Shown here in pieces: positions 33,322 to 43,714 of a stretch of 64,000 nucleotides of DNA. Source of the DNA: JAKLKS01 sp964370855 (lineage in GTDB: Bacteria; Planctomycetota; JAJSAM01; JAKLKS01); contig CAYJMF010000007.1 in NCBI GenBank assembly GCA_964370855.1, positions 25,538-89,537 of the forward strand. Direction: 5' to 3'. Below the pieces are notes generated by a model. The model saw only the letters and a program-made list of their open reading frames with translations. It searched no databases and was not told the origin of the DNA. Both the position numbers and the translations under genes were made by a program. Within the stretch, counting starts at the first letter, position 1; each line of letters begins with the position of its first letter.

Positions 33322-34914
33322 TCACTCCCCCTTCCCCTCCTCCAGCGCCTTCGCCATCGCGACGGCGCTCCCCGCATCCAACTTCGCCATGAAGGGCCAC
33401 TGCCCCGAGGCCGCGTCCTCCAGCAGGAGCACGATGCGCGGATCCTCCACGGGCCGCCCGTCGGCCCCCCGCCCCGTGTACCGGGGGAGGAGCCGCACCC
33501 GGAGCCCCGGGATGGTGAACCGCCCCTCCACGGGCCGGTAGGGGCGGAGGTAGATCCCCGCCTCCGTCCCCGGCGGGACCGCCCCTCTCCCCTCCGCCCC
33601 GGGCCGGCCCGCGGCGAGCGCGCGGAGTTCCGCGGCGATCCTCCGCGCCACGCCGCCGGGAAGCGCGGCGGTGGCGACGACGTCGGGACCCGGGAGGGCG
33701 ACGAGGTCGAGGGAGATCCCCTCGCTTCCCGCGGTCACGACGAGACCCCCCTTCTCCCCCGCGAGGACCAGCGCCCGGTTCCCGTCCAGGGTCCGGGTCC
33801 CGAGGGTGACCTCCAGGGTGAGCAGCGTCGGGGGGAAGAGGATCCCCTCGATGCCCTCCATCACCGCGGGGAGCGGGCTCCTCCCGTTGGAGAGGACGCA
33901 GACGAAGGCGTCCTCCTCGAGGAAGCGGGCGACCATGCAGCCGTACCCGTGGACGCCGCCCCCGTGGGAGGCCTTCCGCGTGCCGCGGTCCGTGGTCTCC
34001 ACCTGCCACCCGAGCGCGTAGCCCGCGAGCGCCGGCTCCACCCAGCGCTCCCGCGCCGGCCCGTCGAGGACCCCGTCCCCGCGGAGCGCCCGGTCCCACC
34101 GGAGGAGGTCCTCCGCCGTGGTGACGACGCCCCCCATGCCGCGGTAGCCCCATCCCCAGTGCCAGTCGGCGGCGGTCCCGTCGGGCATGGAGTCGCCGCG
34201 GCGGACCGAGTCCCGCTTCCGGTCGAGGCGCTTCTCCGACACGAACCCGGTGTCGGCCATGCCCGCGGGGGCGAAGAGGCGCGCCCTCGCGTACTCCTCG
34301 AAGGGCTTCCCCGAGGCGACCTCGACGACGGCGGCGAGGACGGCGTAGGCGGCGTTGCAGTAGGCGAACCTCTCCCCGGGCCGGGAGCCGAGGGGGGCGG
34401 CGGCGTGGAGGCGGACCATCTCGTCCCGCCCCATGGGGGAGGCGTAGGGGATGCCCGACTCCGGGGACATGCCGGAGGTGTGGTGGAGGAGCTGGCGGAG
34501 GGTGAGGGCGCCGCCCTCCTTCGGGAGGCGCTTGAAGAAGCGGGAGAGGGGATCGTCGAGGGTGAGGCGCTTCTCCATCTCGAGGCGGAGGATGGCGGCG
34601 GCGGTGAAGGACTTGGAGACGGAGGCGATCTCGAAGAGGGTGCGCGGGGTGTTCCGCCGCTTCGCGTAGTCGGCGAAGCCGTAGCCCTTGGCGAGAAGCA
34701 CTTTCCCGCCCCGGGCGACGAGGACCGCCCCCCAGAACTCCCCCTTCGTCGCGTCGAGGACCGCGGCGTCGAGCGCGCGGCCCACCTCCCCCTCGACGAC
34801 GGTGCCGTCGCCGGGAGGGAGGGGGTCGTCGCCGGCGGCGGCGCGGGCGGAGACACCGGGCAGCAGCAGGAGGGGGAGGGCGGCGGCGCGGAGGAACCGG
34901 GCCCCGCGCCTCAT
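33322..34914 (-). CDS. Secreted serine hydrolase (class C beta-lactamase/PBP-like)
   Basis: 530 aa. The signal peptide is FLRAAALPLLLLPGVSARAA. The catalytic S-x-x-K is in EIASVSKSFTAAAIL, the Y-x-N in FAYCNAAYAVLAAV, and KASHGGGVHGYG stands at the KTG-like position. The C-terminal 150 residues form an extra beta-rich domain (TRTLDGNRALVLAGEKGG and on) seen in esterase/peptidase members. It acts in the periplasm on peptides or esters; the substrate is unknown. Its start overlaps the stop of the upstream methyltransferase (ATGA). Confidence 0.82.
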   Translation of the reverse strand: MRRGARFLRAAALPLLLLPGVSARAAAGDDPLPPGDGTVVEGEVGRALDAAVLDATKGEFWGAVLVARGGKVLLAKGYGFADYAKRRNTPRTLFEIASVSKSFTAAAILRLEMEKRLTLDDPLSRFFKRLPKEGGALTLRQLLHHTSGMSPESGIPYASPMGRDEMVRLHAAAPLGSRPGERFAYCNAAYAVLAAVVEVASGKPFEEYARARLFAPAGMADTGFVSEKRLDRKRDSVRRGDSMPDGTAADWHWGWGYRGMGGVVTTAEDLLRWDRALRGDGVLDGPARERWVEPALAGYALGWQVETTDRGTRKASHGGGVHGYGCMVARFLEEDAFVCVLSNGRSPLPAVMEGIEGILFPPTLLTLEVTLGTRTLDGNRALVLAGEKGGLVVTAGSEGISLDLVALPGPDVVATAALPGGVARRIAAELRALAAGRPGAEGRGAVPPGTEAGIYLRPYRPVEGRFTIPGLRVRLLPRYTGRGADGRPVEDPRIVLLLEDAASGQWPFMAKLDAGSAVAMAKALEEGKGE

Positions 34915-35666
34915 CGGGCGGGACCCACGCCGAGGAACATCTCCCGCCCCGCCCCCCGCGGGAAGGTGCTGTGGCGGAAGGGGAGGGCGCGGGCGCGGAG
35001 GCCGGCGTCGCTAAGCGCCCGGAGCCAGAGGGCCCGCGGGAAGAGCCCGTGGCGGTGGGTCTCGGCGGCGGCGCGCACGCGGCCGGCGCGGTCCCTGAGG
35101 AGGAAGGCGTACTCCGTCGCGTAGGCGCTGCGTCCCGCGGCCCGGGTCCAGGCGAGGTAGCGGAGCCCCCTCCCGCCGCCGTCGTGGCCCCCCTTCGAGT
35201 CCCCCTCGCGGAAGTTCTCGCGGGTGTGGTCGGGGACGAGGAGGGCGGCCCCGCCCGGGGCGAGGTGGGCGGCGGCGGTCCGGGCGGCGGCGCGGACGTC
35301 CCCCTCCGTCAGGAGGTAGGCGGCGGCGTCGTGGACGAAGACGGCGTCGAAGGCGCGGCCGAGGCGGAGGGTGCGCATGTCGCCGACGGCGTGGGCGCAC
35401 TCCGGGTTGAGGCGGCGGCTGACGCGGAGCATGGCGGGGGAGAGGTCCACGAGGGTGAGGCGGCGGCCCCGCTTCATGTGGGATGCGTTGTTGCCGCCGC
35501 CGGAGCCGAGTTCGAGGAGCGTGCGCGGGGAACGCCCGAGGGCACGGGTCAGCGCGGCGAGGAAGATCCCGGCCTCCTCGGCGTAGTCCTCCGGGGCCGA
35601 GAGGAGGGGCCACCAGGGGGCGAGGGCCCCGTACATGAGGGCAGGGGTGCGGTGCGTGGTGGCCAT
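34911..35666 (-). CDS. Class I SAM-dependent methyltransferase
   Basis: 251 aa from ATG 35666. Motif I is LLELGSGGGNNASHM, the acidic strand end is LTLVDLSPAMLRVS, and FDAVFVHDAAAYLLTEGDV follows at motif IV. This resembles ubiquinone/menaquinone-type or small-molecule methyltransferases; the substrate is unknown. It is coupled to the downstream serine hydrolase. It is divergent from the STN-like gene at 35768, with about 100 bp for both promoters. Confidence 0.8.
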   Translation of the reverse strand: MATTHRTPALMYGALAPWWPLLSAPEDYAEEAGIFLAALTRALGRSPRTLLELGSGGGNNASHMKRGRRLTLVDLSPAMLRVSRRLNPECAHAVGDMRTLRLGRAFDAVFVHDAAAYLLTEGDVRAAARTAAAHLAPGGAALLVPDHTRENFREGDSKGGHDGGGRGLRYLAWTRAAGRSAYATEYAFLLRDRAGRVRAAAETHRHGLFPRALWLRALSDAGLRARALPFRHSTFPRGAGREMFLGVGPAR

Positions 35667-35767
35667 CCGCGGGACTGTAGCACGGCCCCGCGCGCTTCGC
35701 TCCTCGACGGCGCGGTTCCCGCGCCGTAGGATCCCCCGCTTCGGCACGCGACCCAGGAGAGAACCCG

Positions 35768-36931
35768 ATGGCCAGGATCCCCGCCTTCCGCGCGCATCAC
35801 CTCCTCGTCGCCCTCCTCCTCGCCTCCACCGCCGCCGCCGCCGGGGATCCCCCGACCCTCCTCGAACGGTTCGACCGGCCGCCCCTCGTCTCCGCCTCCC
35901 TGAAGAAGCTGCCCGCGGGGATGGCCCTCCACCTCCTCTCGACGCAGGCCGGCTGTCCCGCCATCGGCGCGGATCGGGGCGGGAAGCCGGTCACCCTGGA
36001 GCTGAAGGAGGTCCCCTTCTGGGAGGCGGTGGACCGGGTCGCCGCGGAGGCGGGGATGGTTCTCACGGGCTCGCAGTTCCAGGAGGGGGACGGCACCGAC
36101 GGGGGCTTCGGCGTGATGGACCCGCTGCGGGTCTCCCTCCCCGAGGAGGGGCTCCTCGCCGCGGCCCCCTGCAACGGGGGGCCGGTCCGAGTCGCGCTGG
36201 TGGCCGTGGTGCTGGAGCGGTCGAGCAAGGCCGTGGCCCGCTTCTCCCGGGAGGCGGAAACCCAGGAACCGGCGAGGGAACTCCTCCGGGTGGGGCTCAA
36301 GTTCGCGCCCGTCGCCGGGCTCGAGCTCGCCGAGGCGGGCGCGCTCCGCGTGGACGCGGCGGTGGACGAGAAGGGGCGGACGTACGGGAGCGTGGACACG
36401 GGGATGTCCTCGGGGAGCGGCTCCGGCATCGGGGGCGAGCGGTGGGCCGCCTTCGACGCGTCGGGAGGTACCGGGGAGCGGCTCGTGGATCTCTCCGGCG
36501 CGCTGGAGGTGCTGCTGCCGGCGGCGGAGGAGAGCGTGGACCTCGATCTGGCGACCCTGCCCGCGACGGCGAAGATCGGGGGCGCGACCTTCACCGTGGT
36601 GGAGGCGGGGGAGGCGTCGATGAAGGTGACGCTCTCGGGCTCGCTCCTCTCCGTGGAGGGCGGGTCGCCGCCCAATCCGCAGGTCCTCACCGGGGAGGGG
36701 AAGGGGGCCTCGAGCCTCTTCGGCCCGAAGCCCGACGGCCTCCGCATCCTGCTTCGCGACGCCGCGGGGAAGGTGGTGACATCCGAGTCCTGGGGCGGCG
36801 GCGGCGGCGACGTCATGGTCTACGACTTCGACCTGAGCGGGAGGCCCGTGAAGGCGACGGTGAGCGGCCGAACGAAGGTCGAGAAGCGCGAGGTCCCCTT
36901 CCGCTTCAAGGACATCCCCCTGCCGCGATAG
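35768..36931 (+). CDS. Secreted protein with N-terminal STN-like domain (copy 1)
   Basis: 387 aa. The signal peptide is LLVALLLASTAAAAG. Residues about 35-90 (LKKLPAGMALHLLSTQAGCP and VTLELKEVPFWEAVDRVAAE) follow the pattern of the secretin/TonB short N-terminal (STN) domain. The rest is beta-rich, includes a Gly/Ser-rich stretch (MSSGSGSGIGGE) and ends EVPFRFKDIPLPR. Function unknown; the fold and signal point to the periplasm or surface. The preceding bases CCCAGGAGAG give a good ribosome-binding site. It is a tandem paralogue of the next gene. Confidence 0.7.
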   Translation: MARIPAFRAHHLLVALLLASTAAAAGDPPTLLERFDRPPLVSASLKKLPAGMALHLLSTQAGCPAIGADRGGKPVTLELKEVPFWEAVDRVAAEAGMVLTGSQFQEGDGTDGGFGVMDPLRVSLPEEGLLAAAPCNGGPVRVALVAVVLERSSKAVARFSREAETQEPARELLRVGLKFAPVAGLELAEAGALRVDAAVDEKGRTYGSVDTGMSSGSGSGIGGERWAAFDASGGTGERLVDLSGALEVLLPAAEESVDLDLATLPATAKIGGATFTVVEAGEASMKVTLSGSLLSVEGGSPPNPQVLTGEGKGASSLFGPKPDGLRILLRDAAGKVVTSESWGGGGGDVMVYDFDLSGRPVKATVSGRTKVEKREVPFRFKDIPLPR

Positions 36932-37059
36932 GGGGCGGGGCGGGGGGCGCGGTGGGCATTCGCGGGACCTAGCACGGGTCCGCGCGCTTCGCTCCTCGAC
37001 GGCGCGGATCCCGGGTCGTAGGATTCCCCGTTCCGGTACGCGACCCAGGAGAGTCTCCC

Positions 37060-38238
37060 ATGACACGGCTCCCCGCCTTCCGCACGCGCCTCCTCCTCCT
37101 CCTCCTCCCCCTCCTCCTCACCTCCTTCGCAGCCGGTGCGGAGGATCCCCCGACCCTCCTCGATCGATTCGACCGGCCGCCGCTCATCTCCGCCTCCCTG
37201 AAGGATCTGCCCGCGGGGAAGGCGCTGCAACTCCTCTGCCTTAAGGCCGGCTGTCCCGCCATCGACGCGGACCGGGGCGGAACGCCGGTCACCCTGGAGC
37301 TGAAGGAGGTCCCCTTCTGGGAGGCGGTGGACCGGGTCGCCGCGGCGGCGGGGATGGTCCTCACGGGGTCGCAGTTCCCGGCGGAGGGGGACACCGGGAG
37401 CCGGCTCGGCGTGAGGGAGCAGCTGCGGCTCGCCCTCCCCGACGACCGGCTTCTCGCCGCTTCCCCCTGCAACCGGGGGCCGGTCCGGGTGGCGCTCGTG
37501 GCCGTGGTCGTGGAGCGCTCGGGGAAGGTCGTGGCCCGCTTCTCCGAGGAGGCGGAGACCGGGGACCCGGGGAGGGAGACGCTCCGCGTGGATCTCCGGT
37601 TCCATCCCCTGGCCGGTCTCGAGGACGCCGAGCTGGGTGCGCTGCTCATGGATGCGGCGGTGGATGAGAAGGGGCTGGAGTACGCGAGCCACGAATGCGA
37701 GGTGACGAAGTCCTACGTCGGGAGCATGGCGCCGCCCGGCTGGACGGGGAGCGCGAACTTCGACGCGTCGGGAGGGACCGGGGAGCGGCTGACGGAGATT
37801 TCCGGCGCGCTGGAAGTGTTCTTCCCCGGGGCGGAGGAGTCGGTGGAGCTCGACCTGGCATCCCTTCCGGCGACGGCGAAGATCGGGGGCGCCACCTTCA
37901 CCGTCGTGGAGGTGGGGGACGCATCGATGAAGGCGACGGTCGAGGGCTCCCTGCTCACCGGGGAGAACGGGAGACCCCCCCTTCCCCAGATCCTCTCCGG
38001 GGAGGAAGGCGAACTCCCGCGCGTCCTCCGCCCGAAGCCCGACGGCCTCCGCATCCTGCTGCGCGACGCCGCGGGGAAGGTGGTCACCTCCGCGTCCTGG
38101 AGCGGCGGCGGCGGCGACGTCCTGACCTACGACTTCGAGCTGAGCGGGAGGCCCGTGAAGGCGACGGTGAGCGGCCGCACGAAGGTCGAGAAGCGCGAAG
38201 TCCCCTTCCGCTTCAAGGACATCCCCCTGCCGCGGTAG
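37060..38238 (+). CDS. Secreted protein with N-terminal STN-like domain (copy 2)
   Basis: 392 aa, signal peptide with a Leu run (LLLLLLPLLLTSFAAG). It is about 70% identical by eye to copy 1, with the same STN-like part (LKDLPAGKALQLLCLKAGCP) and the same C-terminal 60 residues almost unchanged. The central Gly/Ser stretch of copy 1 is replaced by ECEVTKSYVGSMAPPGWTG. The conserved ends with a variable centre suggest a structural frame carrying a variable surface patch. Function unknown. Confidence 0.7.
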   Translation: MTRLPAFRTRLLLLLLPLLLTSFAAGAEDPPTLLDRFDRPPLISASLKDLPAGKALQLLCLKAGCPAIDADRGGTPVTLELKEVPFWEAVDRVAAAAGMVLTGSQFPAEGDTGSRLGVREQLRLALPDDRLLAASPCNRGPVRVALVAVVVERSGKVVARFSEEAETGDPGRETLRVDLRFHPLAGLEDAELGALLMDAAVDEKGLEYASHECEVTKSYVGSMAPPGWTGSANFDASGGTGERLTEISGALEVFFPGAEESVELDLASLPATAKIGGATFTVVEVGDASMKATVEGSLLTGENGRPPLPQILSGEEGELPRVLRPKPDGLRILLRDAAGKVVTSASWSGGGGDVLTYDFELSGRPVKATVSGRTKVEKREVPFRFKDIPLPR

Positions 38239-38317
38239 GGGGCGGGGGGGCGCGGCCCCCCGCGCCGAAAGTGGTCCGGGGGGCCGGACGCGGGCATACT
38301 GGGGACCCCTCCCCCGA

Positions 38318-38392
38318 GGCGGCGTAGCCAAGTGGTAAGGCAACGGATTGCAAATCCGTTATCCCCCGGTTCGAATCCGGGCGCCGCCTCCA
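38318..38392 (+). tRNA. tRNA-Cys (anticodon GCA)
   Basis: 75 nt including an encoded CCA. GGCGGCG pairs with CGCCGCC; the anticodon loop in GGATTGCAAATCC holds GCA. The T arm is CCCGGTTCGAATCCGGG and the discriminator base U is usual for tRNA-Cys. The broken Rep-like gene begins immediately after the CCA, a common arrangement where an element has integrated at a tRNA 3' end. Confidence 0.95.
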
Positions 38393-38394
38393 GC

Positions 38395-38950
38395 CGGAAG
38401 GCCATCGCCCGCGGGGAGCCGGTCTGGTACTTCACGCTGACGCTCGACCAGCGGGAGGAGGCGCGGCGGAGGGTCAAAGTGGCCGGGTCCTTCGCCGGCC
38501 TGCGGGACCTGTGGTGGGACCTGCGGCGGGAGCTGGCCCGGAACGGGCTGCTCGGGGAGTTCGTGTTCTCCATCGAACAGCACGAAAGGGTGGGCGCACG
38601 CCAACGTCATCGGGACGGGGGCCTACGCGGAGGCGGTGGCGACGGGGGGGCACGCGGAGGCCGAGGCCGGCCTGGTGGAGCGGGCCGTGGCCACCGGGTT
38701 CGGGCCGCAGTGCGTGCTCCACAGCGAGGTGGGGCGGCCGGGGCTCTTCATGTACCTGGCGAAGTACCTGGGGGAGTCGGGGCAGCTCCCGACGGCGGCG
38801 CCGAAGGGGACGCGCCGGATGGCGTCGAGCCGGAAGACGCTCGGGCCCCGGCCGCCGAGGGTAATGAAGTTCGTCGAGTGGGCGACGGCGGAGGAGGCGG
38901 CGGTGGGTATCTTGGCGCGGGTTCTTCCGAGGAGGGTTGCGGCGTCGTGA
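38395..38950 (+). pseudogene. Truncated, frameshifted rolling-circle Rep-like gene
   Basis: The first frame reads VWYFTLTLD, later LLGEFVFSIEQHE, and at about 38588 one extra base shifts the frame. The second frame continues WAHANVIGTGAYAEAV, GLFMYLAKYLGESG and RRMASSRKTLG and stops at 38950. FTLTLD, a hydrophobic-E-then-H-x-N strand (a variant of HUH) and Y-x2-K-Y in the right order are the motif I/II/III pattern of rolling-circle replication initiators of small phages and plasmids. The usual N-terminal part is absent, cut at the tRNA-Cys 3' end. It appears to be a decayed integrated element. Confidence 0.55.
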
Positions 38951-39583
38951 TGCATCGTCGTGGGAGCAGGAACGACGGAGACTCTTGGATGGCCTTCGAG
39001 GACCGGCCGATGATTCGGAAAGCGGCGGCTCTTGTCCCCTCAGCCCCGCTTTGCGCCATCGCGTGGTGGAGTCGACCGCACTCCGCACTCGAAAGCGTGG
39101 TCCTGGATGGGTGGTGGTGGCCATCCCTGGCCATGGCCATCTTGAACATCGCCGACCGACCGCCGAGGTTTCGAGGAACTGGACGGAGAGGAAACCCGGT
39201 GTGCCGATGGCCATGCACTTCATCAACTGCGTGTTGGCCTCGACGGAGGCGGGAGGGTCCACCTCTACCTGCCTGCTCTTTCCGTCTTCCCTCGCGGGGT
39301 GTTCTCGTACGCATCAGGGCGAAGCTATAAGTGTCTATTGAACATGCACTTGCAACCTCCCTCCTTCGCTCGCCGCTGGCTCCCTCCAATCGCCTCCCAT
39401 CACCTCCCATTCGACTCCAATTCGACCTCCCATTCGAAGGCCTCCGGCCCGGCCGGGAATTCCGGCGGTGAGGGGATGGGTGGCAGAGCCAGCCTGGATG
39501 GAACACGCCCCTTCCGATCGAACATGCAACTTGCGAATTAACTTGCAACTTATCTTTGAAAGTGGCACCTTAGTCCTCGACCC
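38951..39583. other. Gene-free stretch between Rep remnant and AbiE-like genes
   Basis: 633 bp of mixed, less GC-rich sequence with no frame of convincing protein character on either strand. It contains CCTCCCAT-type short repeats near 39395-39435 and ends with the AACTTGC repeats described separately. It is probably remnant accessory DNA. Confidence 0.5.
39521..39556 (+). promoter_or_regulatory. AACTTGC direct repeats and possible promoter of the AbiE-like genes
   Basis: AACTTGC occurs at 39528 and 39540 and AACTT again at 39547. TATCTT at 39551-39556 could be a -10 element 28 bp before the ATG. Closely spaced short repeats over a promoter fit autorepression by the DNA-binding partner of a toxin-antitoxin pair. 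No Shine-Dalgarno is seen before 39584. Confidence 0.4.
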
Positions 39584-40636
39584 ATGAACTCATCCCGCCC
39601 TCGACCGAGTCACCGGTCCGACGACCGAGAGCCAGACGGCGTCTGGCGGGACATGGGCGTCGAGGTCAAGGCGGGGGCCCACTCCATCCGGGACCTGAGG
39701 GACGGTTTGCTCCACCTGGCAGGGTGGCTGGTGGACCAGCCGACGAAGAGAGGCCTGCTGGTCCTCGTGAACTCGCGCATATCGGAGAGCCGTCTCTCCG
39801 CCGAACTTGAGTCCGCCCGGGGAGCGTTGCATCCGGGCATCGTGGATCGCCTGACGGTTGCGGTGCTCAGGGACGGGGAGTACTCGGGCCTTCCCGAGAC
39901 ATCGGGCGGGGAATTCCGCCGGTGGCTGGACGCGCTGGTGGAGACCTCCGAATCCCGCTTCAGGGTGCCGCGCATGGCCCACCACGAAGTCCTCCAGGTG
40001 CTGGTTCACGAGTGGCTACTGGGGCGAGGACCCGTGCAGGTGGGCCTGCTCGGGAAAATCGTCGGGTGCAGCGCACCCACCGTGGCGGCCGCCCTGAAAC
40101 GCATCGGGCCCCACATCCGCCGGACAAGCGACCGCCGGGTCGAACTGCGCTACTTCCCCAGGGACGACTGGAACCGGCTGCTGGCCGTGGCGGACGAGGT
40201 GCGGGGCACGATGAGGTTCGCGGACCGATCGGGACAGCCCCGGACTCCGGAGACGCTGCTGCGCCGTCTCGGGGACCTCGAGAGAGAGGACGTGGGAGTG
40301 GGAGGTGTCATGGGGAGCCGGCACTACCACCCCGGCCTGGACCTGGTGGGCGCATCCCGCCTGGACCTCACGTGGCACTGCCGAACGAGACCGGAGGTCC
40401 CTGACTTCGTGAAGCGCATGGACGCGGCCCTGGAGCCCGTCTCCGCGCCGGGGGAGCCGGCCAGCCTGGTCGTCCATGTCCTCCGGAGGGCGGAGCCGAT
40501 GTTCCAGGAGGCGGAGTCCGGCCTGCCGTGGGCGGATCCCGTGGAGTGCCTCCTGGACCTTCAGGAAGCCCGTCTCCACAGCCAGGCGATGGAATTCATC
40601 AGCCACTTCGAGCGGAAGTACCGGAAGCGCTCATGA
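39584..40636 (+). CDS. AbiEi-like antitoxin/regulator with endonuclease-like N-terminus
   Basis: 350 aa. The N-terminal part (GVEVKAGAHSIRDLRDGL, then LLVLVNSRISESRLSAEL) has an E-x-K strand like the restriction-endonuclease fold, though catalysis is doubtful. Residues about 145-205 (LLGKIVGCSAPTVAAALKRI) are a winged helix. The C-terminal part (HPGLDLVGASRLDLTWH, ADPVECLLDLQEARL) resembles AbiEi-type antitoxins. It probably represses its own promoter and counters the nucleotidyltransferase encoded next, whose start overlaps its stop (ATGA). It lies beside a tRNA and a phage/plasmid remnant, as expected of a mobile defence module. Confidence 0.6.
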   Translation: MNSSRPRPSHRSDDREPDGVWRDMGVEVKAGAHSIRDLRDGLLHLAGWLVDQPTKRGLLVLVNSRISESRLSAELESARGALHPGIVDRLTVAVLRDGEYSGLPETSGGEFRRWLDALVETSESRFRVPRMAHHEVLQVLVHEWLLGRGPVQVGLLGKIVGCSAPTVAAALKRIGPHIRRTSDRRVELRYFPRDDWNRLLAVADEVRGTMRFADRSGQPRTPETLLRRLGDLEREDVGVGGVMGSRHYHPGLDLVGASRLDLTWHCRTRPEVPDFVKRMDAALEPVSAPGEPASLVVHVLRRAEPMFQEAESGLPWADPVECLLDLQEARLHSQAMEFISHFERKYRKRS

Positions 40637-41699
40637 GGGCGGACGCCATGCACAGGATCTCCCCGGGCAGGATCCTCGAACGCATCGCTGCAGCCATCCC
40701 GGAGGACTGCCGCGGGAACTTCGTGGTCATCGGAAGCCTGGCGGCGGGGTACCAGTTGTTCGCCCACGACGACCGGCTGTACATGCGGACCAAGGATATC
40801 GACTGCCTGCTGACACCGCGTGTCCAGGCGGTGCGTGTGGGGAAGGAGATCGTGGAGAGCCTGTTCGCGGCGGACTGGCGACAGAGGGAAGGCGATGAGT
40901 GGAGCGAGCCGGGAAGCGAGCAGACGCCGGACGACCGACTGCCGGCGGTCCGCCTGATGCCGCCTGGGGAGCCGGAGTGGTTCCTGGAACTTCTGGCACC
41001 GCCCGACCCCGCGTCCGCAGCGGAAAGGCAGCGGACCCGCATGGAGACCTCGCGCGGCCATTTCGGACTTCCCGGCTTCCGTTACCTGCGGCTCCTGGAA
41101 CTCGATCCGGTTCCGACGAAGTTCGGGGTCGGTGTGGCAAGGCTGGAGATGCTCGCGCTCGCCAATCTCCTGGAGCACCCCTTCATCAGGCCGGAGTTGA
41201 TGAGCGGGAGGATCGAGGGGAAGGACATCAAGCGAAGCAACAAGGACCTCGGGAGGGTCCTCGCCATCGCCCGCGCTGGGGGCGATGACATGGTGGGCGG
41301 GTGGCCGCCGCTCTGGCTGGAGGCCCTGCACAGGCTCTTTCCGGACGACCTGAAGGAGATTCCGATGCAGGCGGGCCGGGGGATCCGTGAACTCCTGAAG
41401 GCAGAAAGGGCCCAGGATCTGGAAGAGGCCCGGCATACCTGCGAATTCGGACTCCTCGCCGCGAGCCCGCCAGGGATCCACCAGCTCCGGGCCACTGGCG
41501 AGCGACTCGTCCAGGACGCAATCGAGCCCATGGAGAAGGCCGCACGGGCCGGGTCCCCTCGAACGCCACCCGCCGGATGTGGGTTGGAGACTCGCGCCCC
41601 GCGGGACGCCCCGGCAAGCGACCCCTCCGAGATCGGGGGCGCGGAACCGGTGGCCGGGGATCGTCGACGGCCGGCCCCGGGTCCGCGGCGGGGAGAGGG

Positions 41700-43265
<1,566 letters not shown>

Positions 43266-43267
43266 GG

Positions 43268-43714
43268 CTACCTCCCCGCCGCGGGCGGCGGCTCGTTGAG
43301 GACGAGCCAGTAGAGGCCGAGCAGGCGGATGGCCTCGCAGAACTCCGCGAACTCGATGGGCTTGCGCACGAAGCTGTTGGCGCCGAAGGCGTACCCCGCG
43401 AGCCGATCCTTGTCCTCCCTCGACGAGGTCAGGATGACCACGGGGAGCACCTTCGTCCGCGCGTCGGCGCGGATGCGGCGCAGGACCTCCAGGCCGTCGA
43501 TCTTCGGGATCTTGATGTCGAGGAGGACGACCGTCGGGAGCTCCGCCGTGTCCCGGCCGGCGTGCGCCCCGGTGGCGAACAGGTAGTCGAGGGCCGCGGC
43601 GCCGTCCCTCGCGACGACCACCTCGTTGCGCACGTTGTTCCTGCGCAGCGCCCGGATGGCCAGCTCCTCGTCGCCCTGGTCGTCCTCCACCAGCAGGATG
43701 TAGGGATCCTTCAC
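43268..43714 (-). CDS. Single-domain response regulator (Rcp1/CheY-like)
   Basis: 148 aa from GTG 43714, overlapping the stop of the upstream kinase (GTGA). Acidic residues lie in LVEDDQGDEEL and the phospho-acceptor is Asp 66 in TVVLLDIKIPKIDGLEVL. TSSREDKDR and RKPIEF hold the conserved Thr/Ser and Lys. The insertion before the acceptor strand and the KIPKIDG wording fit Rcp1-type regulators that work with PAS/phytochrome-like kinases. It lacks an output domain and so is probably a phosphorelay shuttle between the two kinases. Confidence 0.92.
   Translation of the reverse strand: MKDPYILLVEDDQGDEELAIRALRRNNVRNEVVVARDGAAALDYLFATGAHAGRDTAELPTVVLLDIKIPKIDGLEVLRRIRADARTKVLPVVILTSSREDKDRLAGYAFGANSFVRKPIEFAEFCEAIRLLGLYWLVLNEPPPAAGR

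Larger units (their letters stand above)
35671..38250. repeat. Tandem duplication of about 1.29 kb (promoter plus STN-like gene)
   Basis: The 5' regions at 35671-35768 and 36961-37060 match, including AGCACG, CGCGCGCTTCGCTCCTCGAC and CGCGACCCAGGAGAG. The coding regions also match, as do the sequences after the stops (GGGGGCGGGG). The duplicated unit therefore includes the promoter region, so both copies should be expressed alike. Confidence 0.85.

Noticed and set aside
38332..39330. Long + strand frame starting inside tRNA-Cys
   Set aside because: Its start lies in the tRNA and its second half is out of frame with the Rep-like motifs, so it is a by-product of the frameshifted pseudogene.
38318..39583. 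A defined integrative element with attL/attR at tRNA-Cys
   Set aside because: I could not find a repeat of the tRNA 3' end downstream and there is no integrase gene, so only a remnant is reported.
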